Below, piece by piece: positions 22,341 to 34,049 of a stretch of 64,000 bases of DNA. Source of the stretch: Straminergon stramineum (Eukaryota > Streptophyta > Bryopsida > Hypnales > Calliergonaceae). Every line of letters begins with the position of its first letter. Positions within the stretch are counted from its first letter, which is position 1. The stretch is taken from NCBI GenBank assembly GCA_963920665.1, contig OY987263.1, forward strand, positions 29,872,547 to 29,936,546, written 5' to 3'. The notes under the pieces were generated by a model, which had not been told where the DNA came from, did no database searches, and saw only the letters and a list, made by a program, of their open reading frames with translations. Both the position numbers and the translations under genes were made by a program.

Positions 22341-23274
22341 CCCCTAAAGGTATTTGACTATGTTTTCACCAAAAACGCTCCAAAATTGTCATCTCTAATA
22401 CAAGTACCAAATTTTAGAAAAAATACATTTTTGGACAAATGTAACCATAGGATCTTGTAGTAAGATGGTTTGGGAAGATGTGGAAAAAATTTCAGAAATT
22501 TCCACCGTTTGGATTGCAAGATATTAGCATTTGAACTGACAAAAAAGCCATTTTTTGGCCCTACGAAAATCCGGGCAGCTGCACTTCAAAAGGTCAGATC
22601 ATTATGAAAAAATGTCCGAAATGGTTGTAACTTTTTGGATTCATTCTCCAAGTCATGTTGGCTACATTCTTGAAAAATTTTAGATCATTTGGAATTATAC
22701 AACATATAGGAAAAAAATATTAAGTTGAAAGAAGTAGAGAATGATTCAAAATACTAAATTGTTAATAATTTATTTATGGAATTGAAAAATGCCAATCCCA
22801 ATGGTTAAATTGTTGTAATAAACCATCTAAACCGCATTTTTTTATTTTTTTCAAAAATATTAAAAATTGAGTGAAATAAAGGTCTTCAAAGTTTATTTTA
22901 GAGTAGAGATTCCATAACTACCCACAACTAAAACTCTTCATAACTTTCATCTTATAAATCAAAATGGAAAGATTCAAAGCTTTCCATGTATATATAAATT
23001 AGAAAAATAAATTTCAAATTTTTATTTTAAGAAGAAGTGATTTTTAAAGAATTTTTTTTTGCTGCCCAGGCTGCCCACCGAGCAATGAAAACAACATATC
23101 ATACAATAACTTTTTAACCATGTATTCAAAAGTTATGAAAATTGTTGAGTCTTAAAGCTACTCCTCGGGCACATGTTGTTTGAAAATTTCAAAGAAAAAA
23201 AACAAAAATTCCATTCGCAGTGAGCTACCCAAAATCGTTATGTTGCAAAAAAACACTATTTGGTCCTTTAGGGG
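22341..23274 (+). mobile_element. TTAA-flanked non-autonomous element, 934 bp (copy A)
   Basis: Perfect TTAA lies on both sides (22337-22340 and 23275-23278), with a perfect 10-bp terminal inverted repeat CCCCTAAAGG / CCTTTAGGGG. The interior aligns with copies B (54678), C and D. There is no ORF over 60 codons. TTAA target use with CCC-starting ends is the hallmark of piggyBac-superfamily elements; assignment without a transposase is inference. Confidence 0.75.
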
Positions 23275-23278
23275 TTAA

Positions 23279-24900
23279 CAATGTGTGTAAGTAGGTGTGC
23301 TGCACAAGAACCTTGATAGTTCTAAGTTCTAGAACCTTCCTTCACACGGAACTTCACTTTACTTTTTACCCACCTTCCTCCTTGTGCTTTCTACCATCTC
23401 TTACTATAAGGTAAACCAGTCTATTACCACCTTGATTTGCAATCTGCCTATCTTAGGGTCAATTCCAACAGGGACACATATTTTTCAGAGGTGTGCACTT
23501 ATTTCCTGACTCAGACCCAAGTGGAATTATAATTTTCTGATCAAAATTGTAATTTCTGTTAATTTTTGAAGTGGTCAGCCTTGAAATTACAGAAAACCGC
23601 CTTTAGACTAGGACAATCTCGATATTTCAAAATTTCGATGTTTCAAAATTTCAGTGATTTTCGACATTTGCCAACTCAATATTCATTATCCACTAGCACC
23701 TTAGGGAAAAAAATTATTGTGAGAAGTCTCGGTCTCAGTATTCAGAGCTTGGTGACTTCACTGTCACAATTTCGACGTTCTGAAACACGCGATTTAATTT
23801 AGCAAACCAAAAATATATCTCGAGATAGCATAGATAGTGAAGGTATGCTCCATGCTTCTGTGAGCTGCTCGTCATCTCGAATGCAGTCCTTTCAATTCCA
23901 ACGGACTCGAGAGTTAAATGCTCCATGATCTCGAGAGCTGATGGATTCGAGATCTTCCACTGATCTAGAATTTCAAAATGTCTGTGATTTACAACATGGG
24001 CATACTCCAAGCTGATTATTTGAGACCCTCCTATGCAGCACCCCACCGTAGTCCAGCACGAAATGAGTCTGCAAATTGAAGCGCATACTCGGAAATTGAG
24101 GTTTCAGTCAATTCCGTGTGAAAATGTGCACAGCAGTTGACCCTGAATCTGAATTCGAAAGAAGAATCTGGATTCTCTTGTGTGTAGCTTTGATCCTGCC
24201 AAAATCGATCTTGTGAATGATGGGGATATGCAACTCACTCTGAATAGACCTCTATTGTCCTCTTGAAACCCAAGCAGATCACCATCAACTTAGATCGTAC
24301 TCGACTCCAACAGATTCTAAATCGGCTGAGTGTGTAGAGTATTGAGGGCACCGTACAGAGCTTCCAATGAAAGGGGGTATCCGGGTCATGATCGGATGAG
24401 ATGCTGGAATCTCATAAAAACTGATCTGATTCCCTCGTCGATCATCATCGGGATCATCATGGATCTGCAAAATATATATATAGCTTCGTAATCAAGGAAA
24501 TAATTATTATCTGCAGCTAGCCCTTGCCATCTCTAGCATTTTTCTTCCACAGTCGATTTGCTTTTCTGAATTCAGAATAAAGTAATGTCAAAATTTTCAG
24601 GATTCGTCATCGGGGAGTAGTCGTGGACGTGATCAACACTTAGCAGGAAACTTAGAATGTTCAGGTTTCCAGTAGAAAGTAGAATGCCGGTTTAGTATCC
24701 AACAGCACCCGTTAGACTGAGAAAAATCCAGTGAGGTCGACCTCCTAGCAATTTAGTATCTACCAGCAGCCATTAGGGGAAAAAAATGAGTCTCAGTAGT
24801 CTCAATAGCACCAGTCTCAGTATTTAGAGCTTCAGTATCTCTCTTGCATGTGAGATATGGGATTTGCTGAGTTTCGGCCAGCTAGCTTGTTCTTAATTAA
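23279..24900. other. intergenic DNA with a diverged internal duplication
   Basis: A unit around CAGCACC(C/T)TTAG, GGAAAAAAAT, GAGTCTCAG, GTCTCAGTATTYAGAGCTT occurs near 23690-23760 and again at 24700-24840. The remainder has mixed GC with scattered ORFs that show no protein signature. No gene is recognised. Confidence 0.35.
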
Positions 24901-24904
24901 GCGA

Positions 24905-24945
24905 TCGATTCACGTGCACCCTAATCACGTAAGTGACGTCATTCA
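24905..24945. promoter_or_regulatory. G-box plus palindromic TGACGTCA cluster
   Basis: CACGTG at 24911-24916 and TGACGTCA at 24934-24941 lie 17 bp apart. Both are bZIP target cores. No gene was identified downstream, so this may be a relic promoter or chance. Confidence 0.25.
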
Positions 24946-25609
24946 TTAATTAGCCATGGGTTTCAAATTGGTTTCTTTCTAAACTTCAACGGAATTCGTA
25001 TAACATAAACTACATATATGGTAGGGGATCGAACAAAGAGCCTGTGCCTCCAAGTTAGTACTGGAGTATGAAATGGGCGGGCAGCAGGTGGGAGTGTCTT
25101 TGAAAGCACTCTAGCTCCGTCTCGATCTCCCTCAGTGAACTACCGGTAATATACATGATTGACAATAATTCTTTGACAACTGATCGAGGCGGCCTGGCAT
25201 GGCGTGTTACGTAACGGCTCCAGCTAGCTAGGTCTAATATACTTACTCAAATGGATTAATTATTTCTGCACAGGAATTTCCTATCAAAAATATATATAGT
25301 CCGGTCGTAGTTCATCTACTGTAGTTTAATTAATTAGCCTGCGCGTGTACGTGTTTTTTAAACATGAAGAGGTGGGGCTGTGGAAGGACGAAAGACGGAC
25401 AGTTGATCGAATCGAGACGAAGTAAAAGCTGGTTGGAAGGTACATTTTTACGTAAGTTATTCTGAAATCTCGAACCTACGTTGATGTTAGTAAGAGCATA
25501 GTGAGGAGCAATGCAAGCTCATGGCTAGGTGAATTGTGTAGACTGTAGACTGCCGAGGACAATTCTCCCCAATTTTTATGCAGTGATATATTCACGCATG
25601 AAGGGCTTG

Positions 25610-26058
25610 GAGCATCCCCACGGCGACTCAGTGAGTGCCGCAGACACGGTGACTGGCCGTGGCAGGCCAGAAAAATTGCCCCACGGCAGACAAGCTGAGG
25701 GCCCAAAATTGGCCGGCCACGGTCAAATTTGAAGAGCGCACGGCCAACTGCTGAGTCTCGCCAGGGGCTCGCTATCGGGTTAAACGGAGCTTTTGACGCC
25801 AATTTCGAGGTACAGACCACAGCTGGACTTCAAGGAAGTGGAGGAACTCCATTTCATACTTTTTTTTCATTAAATTGTTGAAGGTTAAAATATTAAAAAA
25901 ATTTAGCCGGGTTTGCTGGGCGGACTGTCTGTCCTTGGCGTGCTGCGTTGGCCGTTTTGCGGTGGGGAACATGACTACCAAGTTGGCCGGCCGCATCTCC
26001 CAGGCACGCCAAACGACTCATTTCTGCGCCTCTCTCATGCGCCAGCCGTGGGATGCTC
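25610..26058. mobile_element. GC-rich GAGCATC-ended element, 449 bp
   Basis: Inverted ends are GAGCATCCCCACGGC on the left and GCCGTGGGATGCTC on the right. GC content is far above the flanks. The same GAGCATC(C/A)CCAC ends bound 53420-53790. Target duplications are not evident. Overlapping ORFs in several frames on both strands across 25470-26430 show no domain and are treated as artefacts of high GC. Confidence 0.5.
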
Positions 26059-26819
26059 TTACTCACTTCCTGTTGGAGCACAATCAGCTTTATGCAAGGA
26101 TTCCTGCTGGCGAAGAAACAGGATGCCCGCGCGCCGCAAGGATTCCCGCGATGCATCCCGATGATGACCGGGCAATTCCATGAATGCCTGCAAGAACATG
26201 ATTCCCGCGGACAGCTAACGTATCCGCCATGCATGCATGGTGATGATGACTGGGCGATTCCCAGCGGTCCTGTCCCGTCAGTGCTTCCACTGAAGCAGCC
26301 CTCCGAAGGCCCCAATGGCAGTCCAAGGTTGGAAGGTTCGCCTTATTTACTCATGGGATGCCAAACCTTTGAAATAGGAATCCTCGGCTGTGACCAAATC
26401 TTTCACGACTTGCTCAATTTATATAGAAACAACTAGTCACAACTTGCGTTGTTCAACCATACATTTCTCCTTCAATGGAGTGCATGATGGAGTGATGAAG
26501 CTTCTTACATCCATGATTCTAGATGTGCTAGATCATAGATGGAATACAATAATTTAAACCCTAAAAGAATGTGGTGTTTTATGGTCCAAAACTGCCTTGA
26601 AATACTTGGATCCCATTAGAAAAATTTTGGACTCTCCAAAGGGTTGTCAACGTTTGACAAGCTAGTTTGTTTTTAGAGCCTACTGAGTTATTCAGAAGAG
26701 GGAATTTCTGACAAAACAAAGATTCACCTTGTGTGAATATTGGGAGTTCCACAAAGTATATTTCAATTTTCTATTCTAAAAAGAATAATTTAATTGTTAT
26801 AAATTTAGATATAGATTTG
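26059..26819. other. intergenic DNA
   Basis: GC-rich to about 26340, with a repeated GATGATGACTGGGC / GATGATGACCGGGC phrase (26161 and 26241), then AT-rich. Nothing else is recognised. Confidence 0.35.
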
Positions 26820-26980
26820 AAAATTTTCAATCCCTCCAATAATTGTAATGTTGTAGTTACAATCTACATCCTATGCTTTATTTATTTATTTTCAAAAGTA
26901 TGGAATTTTTTTTGTATGGTTGTTTTATCTAGATAGCTCTGAAAGTTCTTCACATTTATTTCTCATTAGCTCTTTTGAAA
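26820..26980 (+). repeat. dispersed repeat S, copy 2
   Basis: Partner of 20319-20478, described there. Confidence 0.55.
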
Positions 26981-27890
26981 CTTGGATTGAGGTCTTGACT
27001 AGGAATCCTTTAAATATATTTCTCTTTGGCCCCTTTAACATCTGGAGTGAGTTTTAGATTAGGATCCCATGGTTTCATATTCCCATGGTTTGCACTTTTT
27101 ACCTAAGATGGGATCCAAAGCAAAGTTGCTAATTGATGAGTTATCAATGCAATGGTGTCTATATTTCCATATTTTAGTGCATATCCTATGTGTAAGTCAA
27201 TTTCGTAGATAATTAGAGAAAAAGAAGAACATGTCTAAAATATGAAAAAATTATCAAACTACATTTGAAAAATCTGAGAATTTTTTATTGTTTCTGACTA
27301 TTCAAAATTTATTCTTGAGAAAATTTAGAAAAAGGAATTACACATATAATTATGCAATTATGCATGAATACACCAAAACATTACTGCAAAGAGGAGTGTC
27401 GAAAAACTAGGAAGAGCGACTTGCTGAAAGCCAAGAAAATCGGATCAAGCTGCCGAATTGTCTAAATGCCAAAATTAAAATAATTTCACCAACCATGTGC
27501 TGAATCTGGCCTCAATGTGCGGTACATTGTATTCTAACAGTCAAACACAGCGTCGTGCCTTACAGACCAAAACGACTCAGAAGGTATAAATTAACCCACC
27601 ATCGCCACCATGCATGCCCTTGTTCCGGACAAGTGGCGCAGCAAACTGTTGTTCAAATATTATTCAAATGCTATTCAATGCACTGAAAATAAATGGCCAC
27701 CAGAATCTGTACAATAGTGGGCGGATTCCAGAACGGGGTCACAGTTAGGTGCAGTTGACTTACCTTAAGTATTGCTGCAATTTGGGCAATGCCGGATTTG
27801 AAGTTCCTCCGAGGGATTTGTTGTCAAAAAGAGAGGTTCCATCTGGTGCTCAGAGTTGCACGCACAGAGCTGGCTTTGAAATTGTGAGCG
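26981..27890. other. intergenic DNA and upstream region of the glycosyltransferase gene
   Basis: AT-rich to about 27390, then more balanced base composition, as expected for a gene-proximal region. No independent gene is seen. Confidence 0.35.
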
Positions 27891-27898
27891 GCGCCACC

Positions 27899-27909
27899 GT
27901 TTATATATT
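27899..27909 (+). promoter_or_regulatory. TATA box of the glycosyltransferase gene
   Basis: TTTATATATT lies about 45 nt ahead of the ATG, predicting a very short leader. An ATGTAA mini-ORF at 27921 would fall before or at the expected start site. Confidence 0.5.
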
Positions 27910-27945
27910 GAGAAGGCAAATGTAACCCCTTCCCAAATTGTGAGC

Positions 27946-30900
27946 ATGGAGAGTTTTTACAATACGAGTGGTGCGCATGTGATTCTGATGCCCCGGCCTC
28001 AATTCGGGCACTGTATCCCGTTCTTCTACTTGGCACCGCGCCTCGTGCAACTCGGAGTGCGAGTCACCTTCCTCGTGGTGGAAGGGATGGTCCCCCGATT
28101 ACAAAACGAGCCCTTGTTCGCAGCCCATGTGAGCTTGATCCAACAAGAGAACATCGAGGTCGTGGTGGTGAAGGATGGATTCTCCCAGCTGGGGAGCTGG
28201 AAGGCGCTTATCAGCATGCTCCTGGAATCGTCGGAGCCGCAGCTCGTGGCTGCGTACAGCGACGCCGTGGCTGCGTTGATGTCGAGCACGAGATTCCCAG
28301 CTCCGTGCTGCATCATCGCCGACATGCTCATGGGGTGGACTCAAGAGGTCGCGGCCAAGTTCAACATCCCTAGCTTCATATTGCATACTCAATCGGCTGC
28401 CAACTTGTCACTCATGCTGCATGTACACGCACACTCATACCTCGAATCTCTATTTGGAGAAACTTACGCAATGTTCTACAATGACTCTGGTGATGTCAAT
28501 TTTGGTCACATCTAGATGAAGTCTTCGTTTCCCAAATCGGGCATTTGAAAACCATGAATCCTGGGTAACCCAAGGTGTTGGTGTGGAGGTGCAGGTTCCA
28601 ACTTTGATCGCCGAAGGCAGGTTGCCGCTGACAGCGAGCAATCAAGAGAAGCCAGTACACATCCCGGGCTTGAAGGTCCCCTTGCGGACCTCCGAGCTCC
28701 CGGATGACCTGCATCCCGGAGCGCTCATCTCAGGCGCGGACAAAATCTTTCTGCGCACCTCTTGGAGGGTCAAGCAGGCGCCCATCGTCCTCGTCAACAC
28801 GTTCCGCGAGCTCGAAGAGGATGTGTTCGAAGCATTGGACGCACTACACGCCAACACTGCGATGCAGGTGACATGCACAATTAACCTCACTCGATGACTC
28901 AGACTTTACACGAAATTCCTAACAGTCGGAGATATCTGTGCACTGAAACGGGATCTCCATGTATGCGCTTCCCTGCAGGGAAATCGTATGCATTTCCTAG
29001 TGATACTCACAGTTCCTTGTGAGCCTCAAAATGTGACAACTGTCAGCCCTTCCTTTTCAATAAACCCAGGTGTGTTGCCATGAGCACGTGAGTTTGGATA
29101 GTGATTCAATTTCGAGGCACACGGAGGGAATTGTGTGAGTCACAGGGAAACCTATTGAGGCCCGTGCTTGTTGCACATTGACAAACCTCTCCTTACCGGT
29201 AGTGTCAATCTGAGTTTTAAGGCAATGATGTCACTCTCTTGTCGGCCAGTCACAGGAAGGAGGTTATAACTCGTAACCCTTCCATCAGAAGTACATATCT
29301 GGACATCCAAGATTTAATGGGATGACTTTGCATTATGTCCGAAAACCTTCGCGAGTCTCCCGGCTCGTGAAGGTATTCTAGTCCATAGGACCCTCCAATC
29401 AATTGCTGTTTTATGTGATAATTTGATGTCGGTTATTCTTGATGATATCAAGAGATTCATACAGCGGCTACCGCCCAAGGGCTAGATTTAACGTACCTGT
29501 CCAGATATATCTCATATGTACATAATTGACCGAAACCAGAGTTTCAGATGCCCAAGGTGATCCCAGTGGGACCTTTGCTGCCCTCACCTCTATTCTCCAA
29601 GTCAGTAGACAAGACGGAGACCAACAATGAGGCAGACGAGAGCATCATGCGGTTCTTGGACAAGCATCCACCCCGAACTGTCGTCTACATAGCCTTTGGG
29701 TCAGTGGCACTGCTGAACATGGATAAGCTGTTCGAGGAGGCGGCGCTAGGTCTGGAGGCCAGTGGTCAGCCGTTTCTGTGGGCAGAGGCCACTGTGGATC
29801 TCCCGAACGTCACGTCTCTCGTACGGACTTTTCCTCCAGGTGGCGTTTTCTTTTTTCAATTTTTTGGATCGGGTGTAGGGTTTCGAGAAGTTTGCTTAAT
29901 AGTTTTGTTGTTTTGTTGTCTACAATGCAGTTTCTGGCCAATTACAACAAATTTCACAAGAATCTGACTATACAATCACATTCTAGCCAGTCTCATCGTT
30001 TTTTTTCACCCCAAACATGGTCGAAACCTGGCCAAATTTAGCCAGAAAAAGGAACCATTGCCGGTACGAAAACTGCACTCTGAAGTCAATCTGGTGCGGG
30101 TCCCGACAACAATTGCCTTGTATCCACCATTTCAGAGTCGAATGGTTTGATGACACGAGAATGCACACTTCAATGACAGGTAGGGTGCCCACCTTATTTC
30201 AGAACCTGCACTAAGTAGACAGAAGAGCGTTATGCAAGGTAATGTGAGCTGATAGTACTTGATGTTTGGTTTTAGGGTTTGTGGAGCGTACCAAGGAGAG
30301 GGGTATGATTCTGAACGCGTGCGCTCCGCAGCTGCGCATTCTGCAACACCCTGCTACAGGCGCGTTTCTGTCGCATTGTGGCTGGAACTCGGTTATCGAG
30401 AGCATTGCGGGCGGGGTCCCGATTCTCGCGTCACCTCTCCGCTCTGAGCAGAAAATGAACGCCAGGTTCGACCTCCTCACTCCGACCCCTAATTCCTACT
30501 CTTTTGTTCAACGGCATGTATTTATTTTCCACAATTTGAAGGTCATATTCACCTCTCTGTTTTTCATATTTTCACGAAATTTTGGATTGATAGATTGTTC
30601 CGAAATGAAGCAAAAATTTGAAGTCTTCTTGACTTTGATTGTGGAAATTTGCAATTGCAATTGAAGCGATGAACGTAGGACATCAGAAATTGAAGTTAAA
30701 CCCTATTTTTCGGTTATCTTTGAGTTTGTTGGTGCATCAGTACACACCTCAAGCAAGGAAGGCAATTTCTATGATTTACTGCTGTTTCTACAAATTTCTC
30801 AATCCTAAAACTCCATCGCCAAGCTTACCCGTAAGCGCTCCGGAGTCCATATTGTAGATGATGAACAGAGTACTTCCGCGAAGCCATGTTCCGCCCAAAT

Positions 30901-31361
30901 AACTTTTCTCAATTGTGGAATTTCTGAAAGAAAACCGTCGTGTACGAACTAGCTATTCGATGAAATTGAGCTGAGTAATACGTTACGAAGAGAAAGCAGA
31001 ACTGTCTTATAATTCAAGCCAAGATATAGGTGTTTCAGTGTTAATCTACTAAACCTTAGGAAGCCTTCGATTTCCGAGGTGTTTTGAACAGTTGCCTTCT
31101 TCCAGGTTCATGGTGGACGTTGCAAAAGTGGCGGTGGAGTTCAAACGCAGTAACGAATCGGAGAAATTCATAACGAGAGACGAAGTGGAGAGAGTGGTGA
31201 GAGTCGTCATGCAAGAAGAAGCCGGGAAGGTCCTGCGATCCAATTTAGAATCTTTGAAGCAATCTGCACTGAAGAATACGGCGTCCTTGGAGAACCTGAA
31301 GACGTTCCTTGCATTGTGCGGGAGTCGGTGCAACCGCGGCCCCGCAATGTCGAAACCCTAA
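27946..31361 (+). CDS. UDP-glycosyltransferase (family 1, PSPG box), five exons
   Basis: It transfers a sugar from a UDP-sugar to a small molecule; the acceptor cannot be told. My model has exons at 27946-28422, 28595-28867, 29548-29839, 30276-30465 and 31106-31361, all bounded by GT and AG. They total 1488 nt (495 aa), normal for plant UGTs. Phases agree at every junction (0, 0, 1, 2). The catalytic His22 lies in QFGHCIP and the partner Asp126 in IIADMLMGW. The donor-binding PSPG box spans residues 363-406 and keeps HCGWNS, GGVP and the closing EQ. Its first residue is Cys363 instead of the usual Trp, which normally stacks on uracil. The C-terminal helix segment (ITRDEVERVV, then ENLKTFL) is complete. 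The second intron lies after residue 250, in the region where many plant UGTs carry an intron. No signal peptide, so cytosolic. Confidence 0.9.
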
Positions 31362-32707
31362 TTCTTCCATGGCCTTGCAGAAGAATTTTCAGTTCAGCTA
31401 TACAAAATGGAAATCTAGTATGGGTGGATAAGTAGCTGGAGACTTAGGATACCCAATCCAATAACACCACCATAGCACACCACCAGCGATCCCAAAACTG
31501 GCTAAATTTTGCTCGATTTCTACTTAATTTTTTATGCCATCAGTGTTAAATTCCCCAAAAATCTTCTAAAAATGAACATTTGGCTAATTTCCTTGAACCT
31601 GTTTTGGGATCATTGCACACCACGAATGCTTCAAAGCCATGCCTACAACTGAGATTAAATAGTATATCTTTGTGACAAATAGTTGAGATCATATTGAATG
31701 ATCATTTTGGAATTGTGGTTGAACTAAAGGGAATGAAGACACCCCATTCACCAAGAACAAATTCTTCCTTCCCTTTTCCATTGAGCCAATGAAGGAGTAG
31801 AGGCCCACTTTATTCTCTTGTATCCTCGTCACCAGCCCCCTATGCTTCCATAAAATGTCAACATTCCTATTGTTTTAGATTGAAAAAGATTGAATTTGGT
31901 TCAAGCAAATTAAATCCTTTCTAGGGGCTAGACTACTACAAGTCAATGAGGAGTATGATTAACTTGATTTCTAATCATAGGTATTGTGAGAATAGTCTAT
32001 AATGAGGGTATCTATACAATGATAAGTGGTAAATTTGTACTTGAATCAAAAGGTAGCGGTTGGGATGCTTTTAACATATAACCTTTGCATGCTACTTGCC
32101 ATCAACAAATCTAGCAAGTAATACCATGCACTAACTAATTTGTTGCAAGAATTTGCAATTGAAGTGAACTATGTTTGGTACACTGTCCAAGAATGAAATT
32201 TACTTAGTCATTGGTATATTTATTGTGGGAAGATTATTTTTGAAAGTTTAGAAATAAATAATGGAATCCTACCCCCACAAACTTTGATGTCATTCTTAAG
32301 TCTTCAACAATGACTTTAGAATATTTTTTGAAAAATCTCCATTTTTAAATTAGATGTAGTTGTCAAGAATCTACCTAATTTTTTCAAACAATAGTATGAT
32401 TTTGCCACATTTTGGATGCATGAATGATATTTCATTTATACTCAACATTATATGCGACTTATAGATGTAAATAGTTGCATCACTCTATTTAAGATTGTAA
32501 GTTGTATCATTTGGAAAAACTTATATTAAAAAATCGACTCCACTAATATTTATTGTTGAAAGCTTATATATTACAACCTTTTCAAAATTGGCATACTAAA
32601 ATACCTTGTTCACTTGGCATACCATCATCACGCCCATTTTTTATATGCAATACATTCAAATTCTATCATAGTAAAAAGATTGGATTACAAGTGGTAAAAT
32701 TGCTCAT
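31362..32707. other. AT-rich intergenic DNA
   Basis: Downstream of the glycosyltransferase. No ORF, repeat or RNA gene is recognised. Confidence 0.4.
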
Positions 32708-32711
32708 TTAA

Positions 32712-33317
32712 TTCCTAAAGGTGTGAAGTCTTGAAGTGGAGTTTTCAAAATTTTGGGAAAGTTCTTATAATATCAAATTTTGTTGTAATTTTTTAAAACT
32801 TCTTTTGAGGGTAAGGCAATTTAATAACTTTGAGGTAATGTTGTTTATATGTCATTTGGTGCTTGCGAAAAAAAGTTTATGAACTTCTAAGTTGAAGCGC
32901 TTGATGAGCCAAGCAATAGGAGTTTTTTTTTAAATTCTTTAAAAAATATATTATAAATGTTTGTAAAGCTTTGATTCATTTAACATAGCTTCAAATGTAA
33001 CATGTAGGATTTGTATATGAACTCAATTTTAACAATTTTTTGAAACAAAAAAGTCCATGAAATATAGATTACTTGCTACAACAATCTCACCTTCAGGATT
33101 GACATATTTCAATTCTTTTTTAGAACTATGAAAGATTCAATTTTTCCTTCCATTGTATGCAATAATTTTTTCAAAAATGAAAATTATTAAAAAAATGACT
33201 TGATAGTTTAAGTTTGAATATACCAAATAATAGTTATTTCCATCTTAACTCTTTTGCACTACTAATGACAATTTTGAGTGTTTTTTTAGTAAAACATAGT
33301 TATAAATTTTTAGGGGG
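32712..33317 (-). mobile_element. degenerate TTAA-type element, inverted (copy K)
   Basis: The left flank is TTAA (32708-32711) followed by TTCCTAAAGG. The right end TTTTTAGGGGG is followed by ATAA, a decayed TTAA. The terminal 70 bp (ATGACAATTTTGAGTGTTTTT, then AAACATAGTTATAA) are the reverse complement of the left end of copies A and B. It is shorter than its relatives and strongly diverged. Confidence 0.45.
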
Positions 33318-34049
33318 ATAACTCCTAACTTTTTAGATGTTTGAGGTGTTTTATGTATCCACATTGTTTCAAAATACTCTTTTGCAAAGAAAATTAGAAA
33401 TCTTTATCTTTTATAATTTTTAAGAACCCATTTGTAAAATCAATTCATTAAATTGTTTCAACTTGTCATAAAGTTTTGGAGTGAAACCCACTACAAGATC
33501 ACAGTGCCAAACTTCAAAACAAGTCTTTTTCTCACCTTCCAAAAACTAACATTATATTTTTCATTTTTTTTGAACATAATGTGAGTGTCTCCTCCAACTT
33601 GAATGTGTATTTAAGACAAGTTGTTGAGCATATTGAAAAACAGATTGTAAATATATAAAAAAATTAAACAAAAGAAAATTTCATACCTAGTAAGTGGATA
33701 GAGATCTCTAATTGTATAGAGATATCATTCCTTGCTACTACCAAAGTGAGGGGGATTTCTTGTAAAGAGGTCCTATTTCTTGTTAACTAGTCCATCTAGC
33801 TCAATTTTTGTTTTCAACTAACTCCTTGCAAAAGAGTTATTTACAATTGGATAGTAGAAAATGTATTATAGTGTGAGGGCACTTCTTGCACTTGAACCAA
33901 AATTGGACCAAAAAACATAGCTCTTGAAGATAGTAATACAATATCTATAGACGCAAAGGTGATTGCAAGAAACACTTGTACTATTTTTTGGCTCATGTTG
34001 CATGCCATAATTTTTGCATTCCAACTCCAAATGACTCAAGATTTATAGG

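Noticed and set aside
25470..26436. Cluster of 67-140-codon ORFs on both strands
   Set aside because: High GC of a GAGCATC-ended element suppresses stop codons in all frames; there is no domain or splice pattern.
28423..28594. Glycosyltransferase frame break at 28513, possible pseudogene
   Set aside because: A 172-bp GT-AG intron (28423-28594) restores phase and gives the expected family sequence across the junction (..LSLMLH-VPTLIAEG..).
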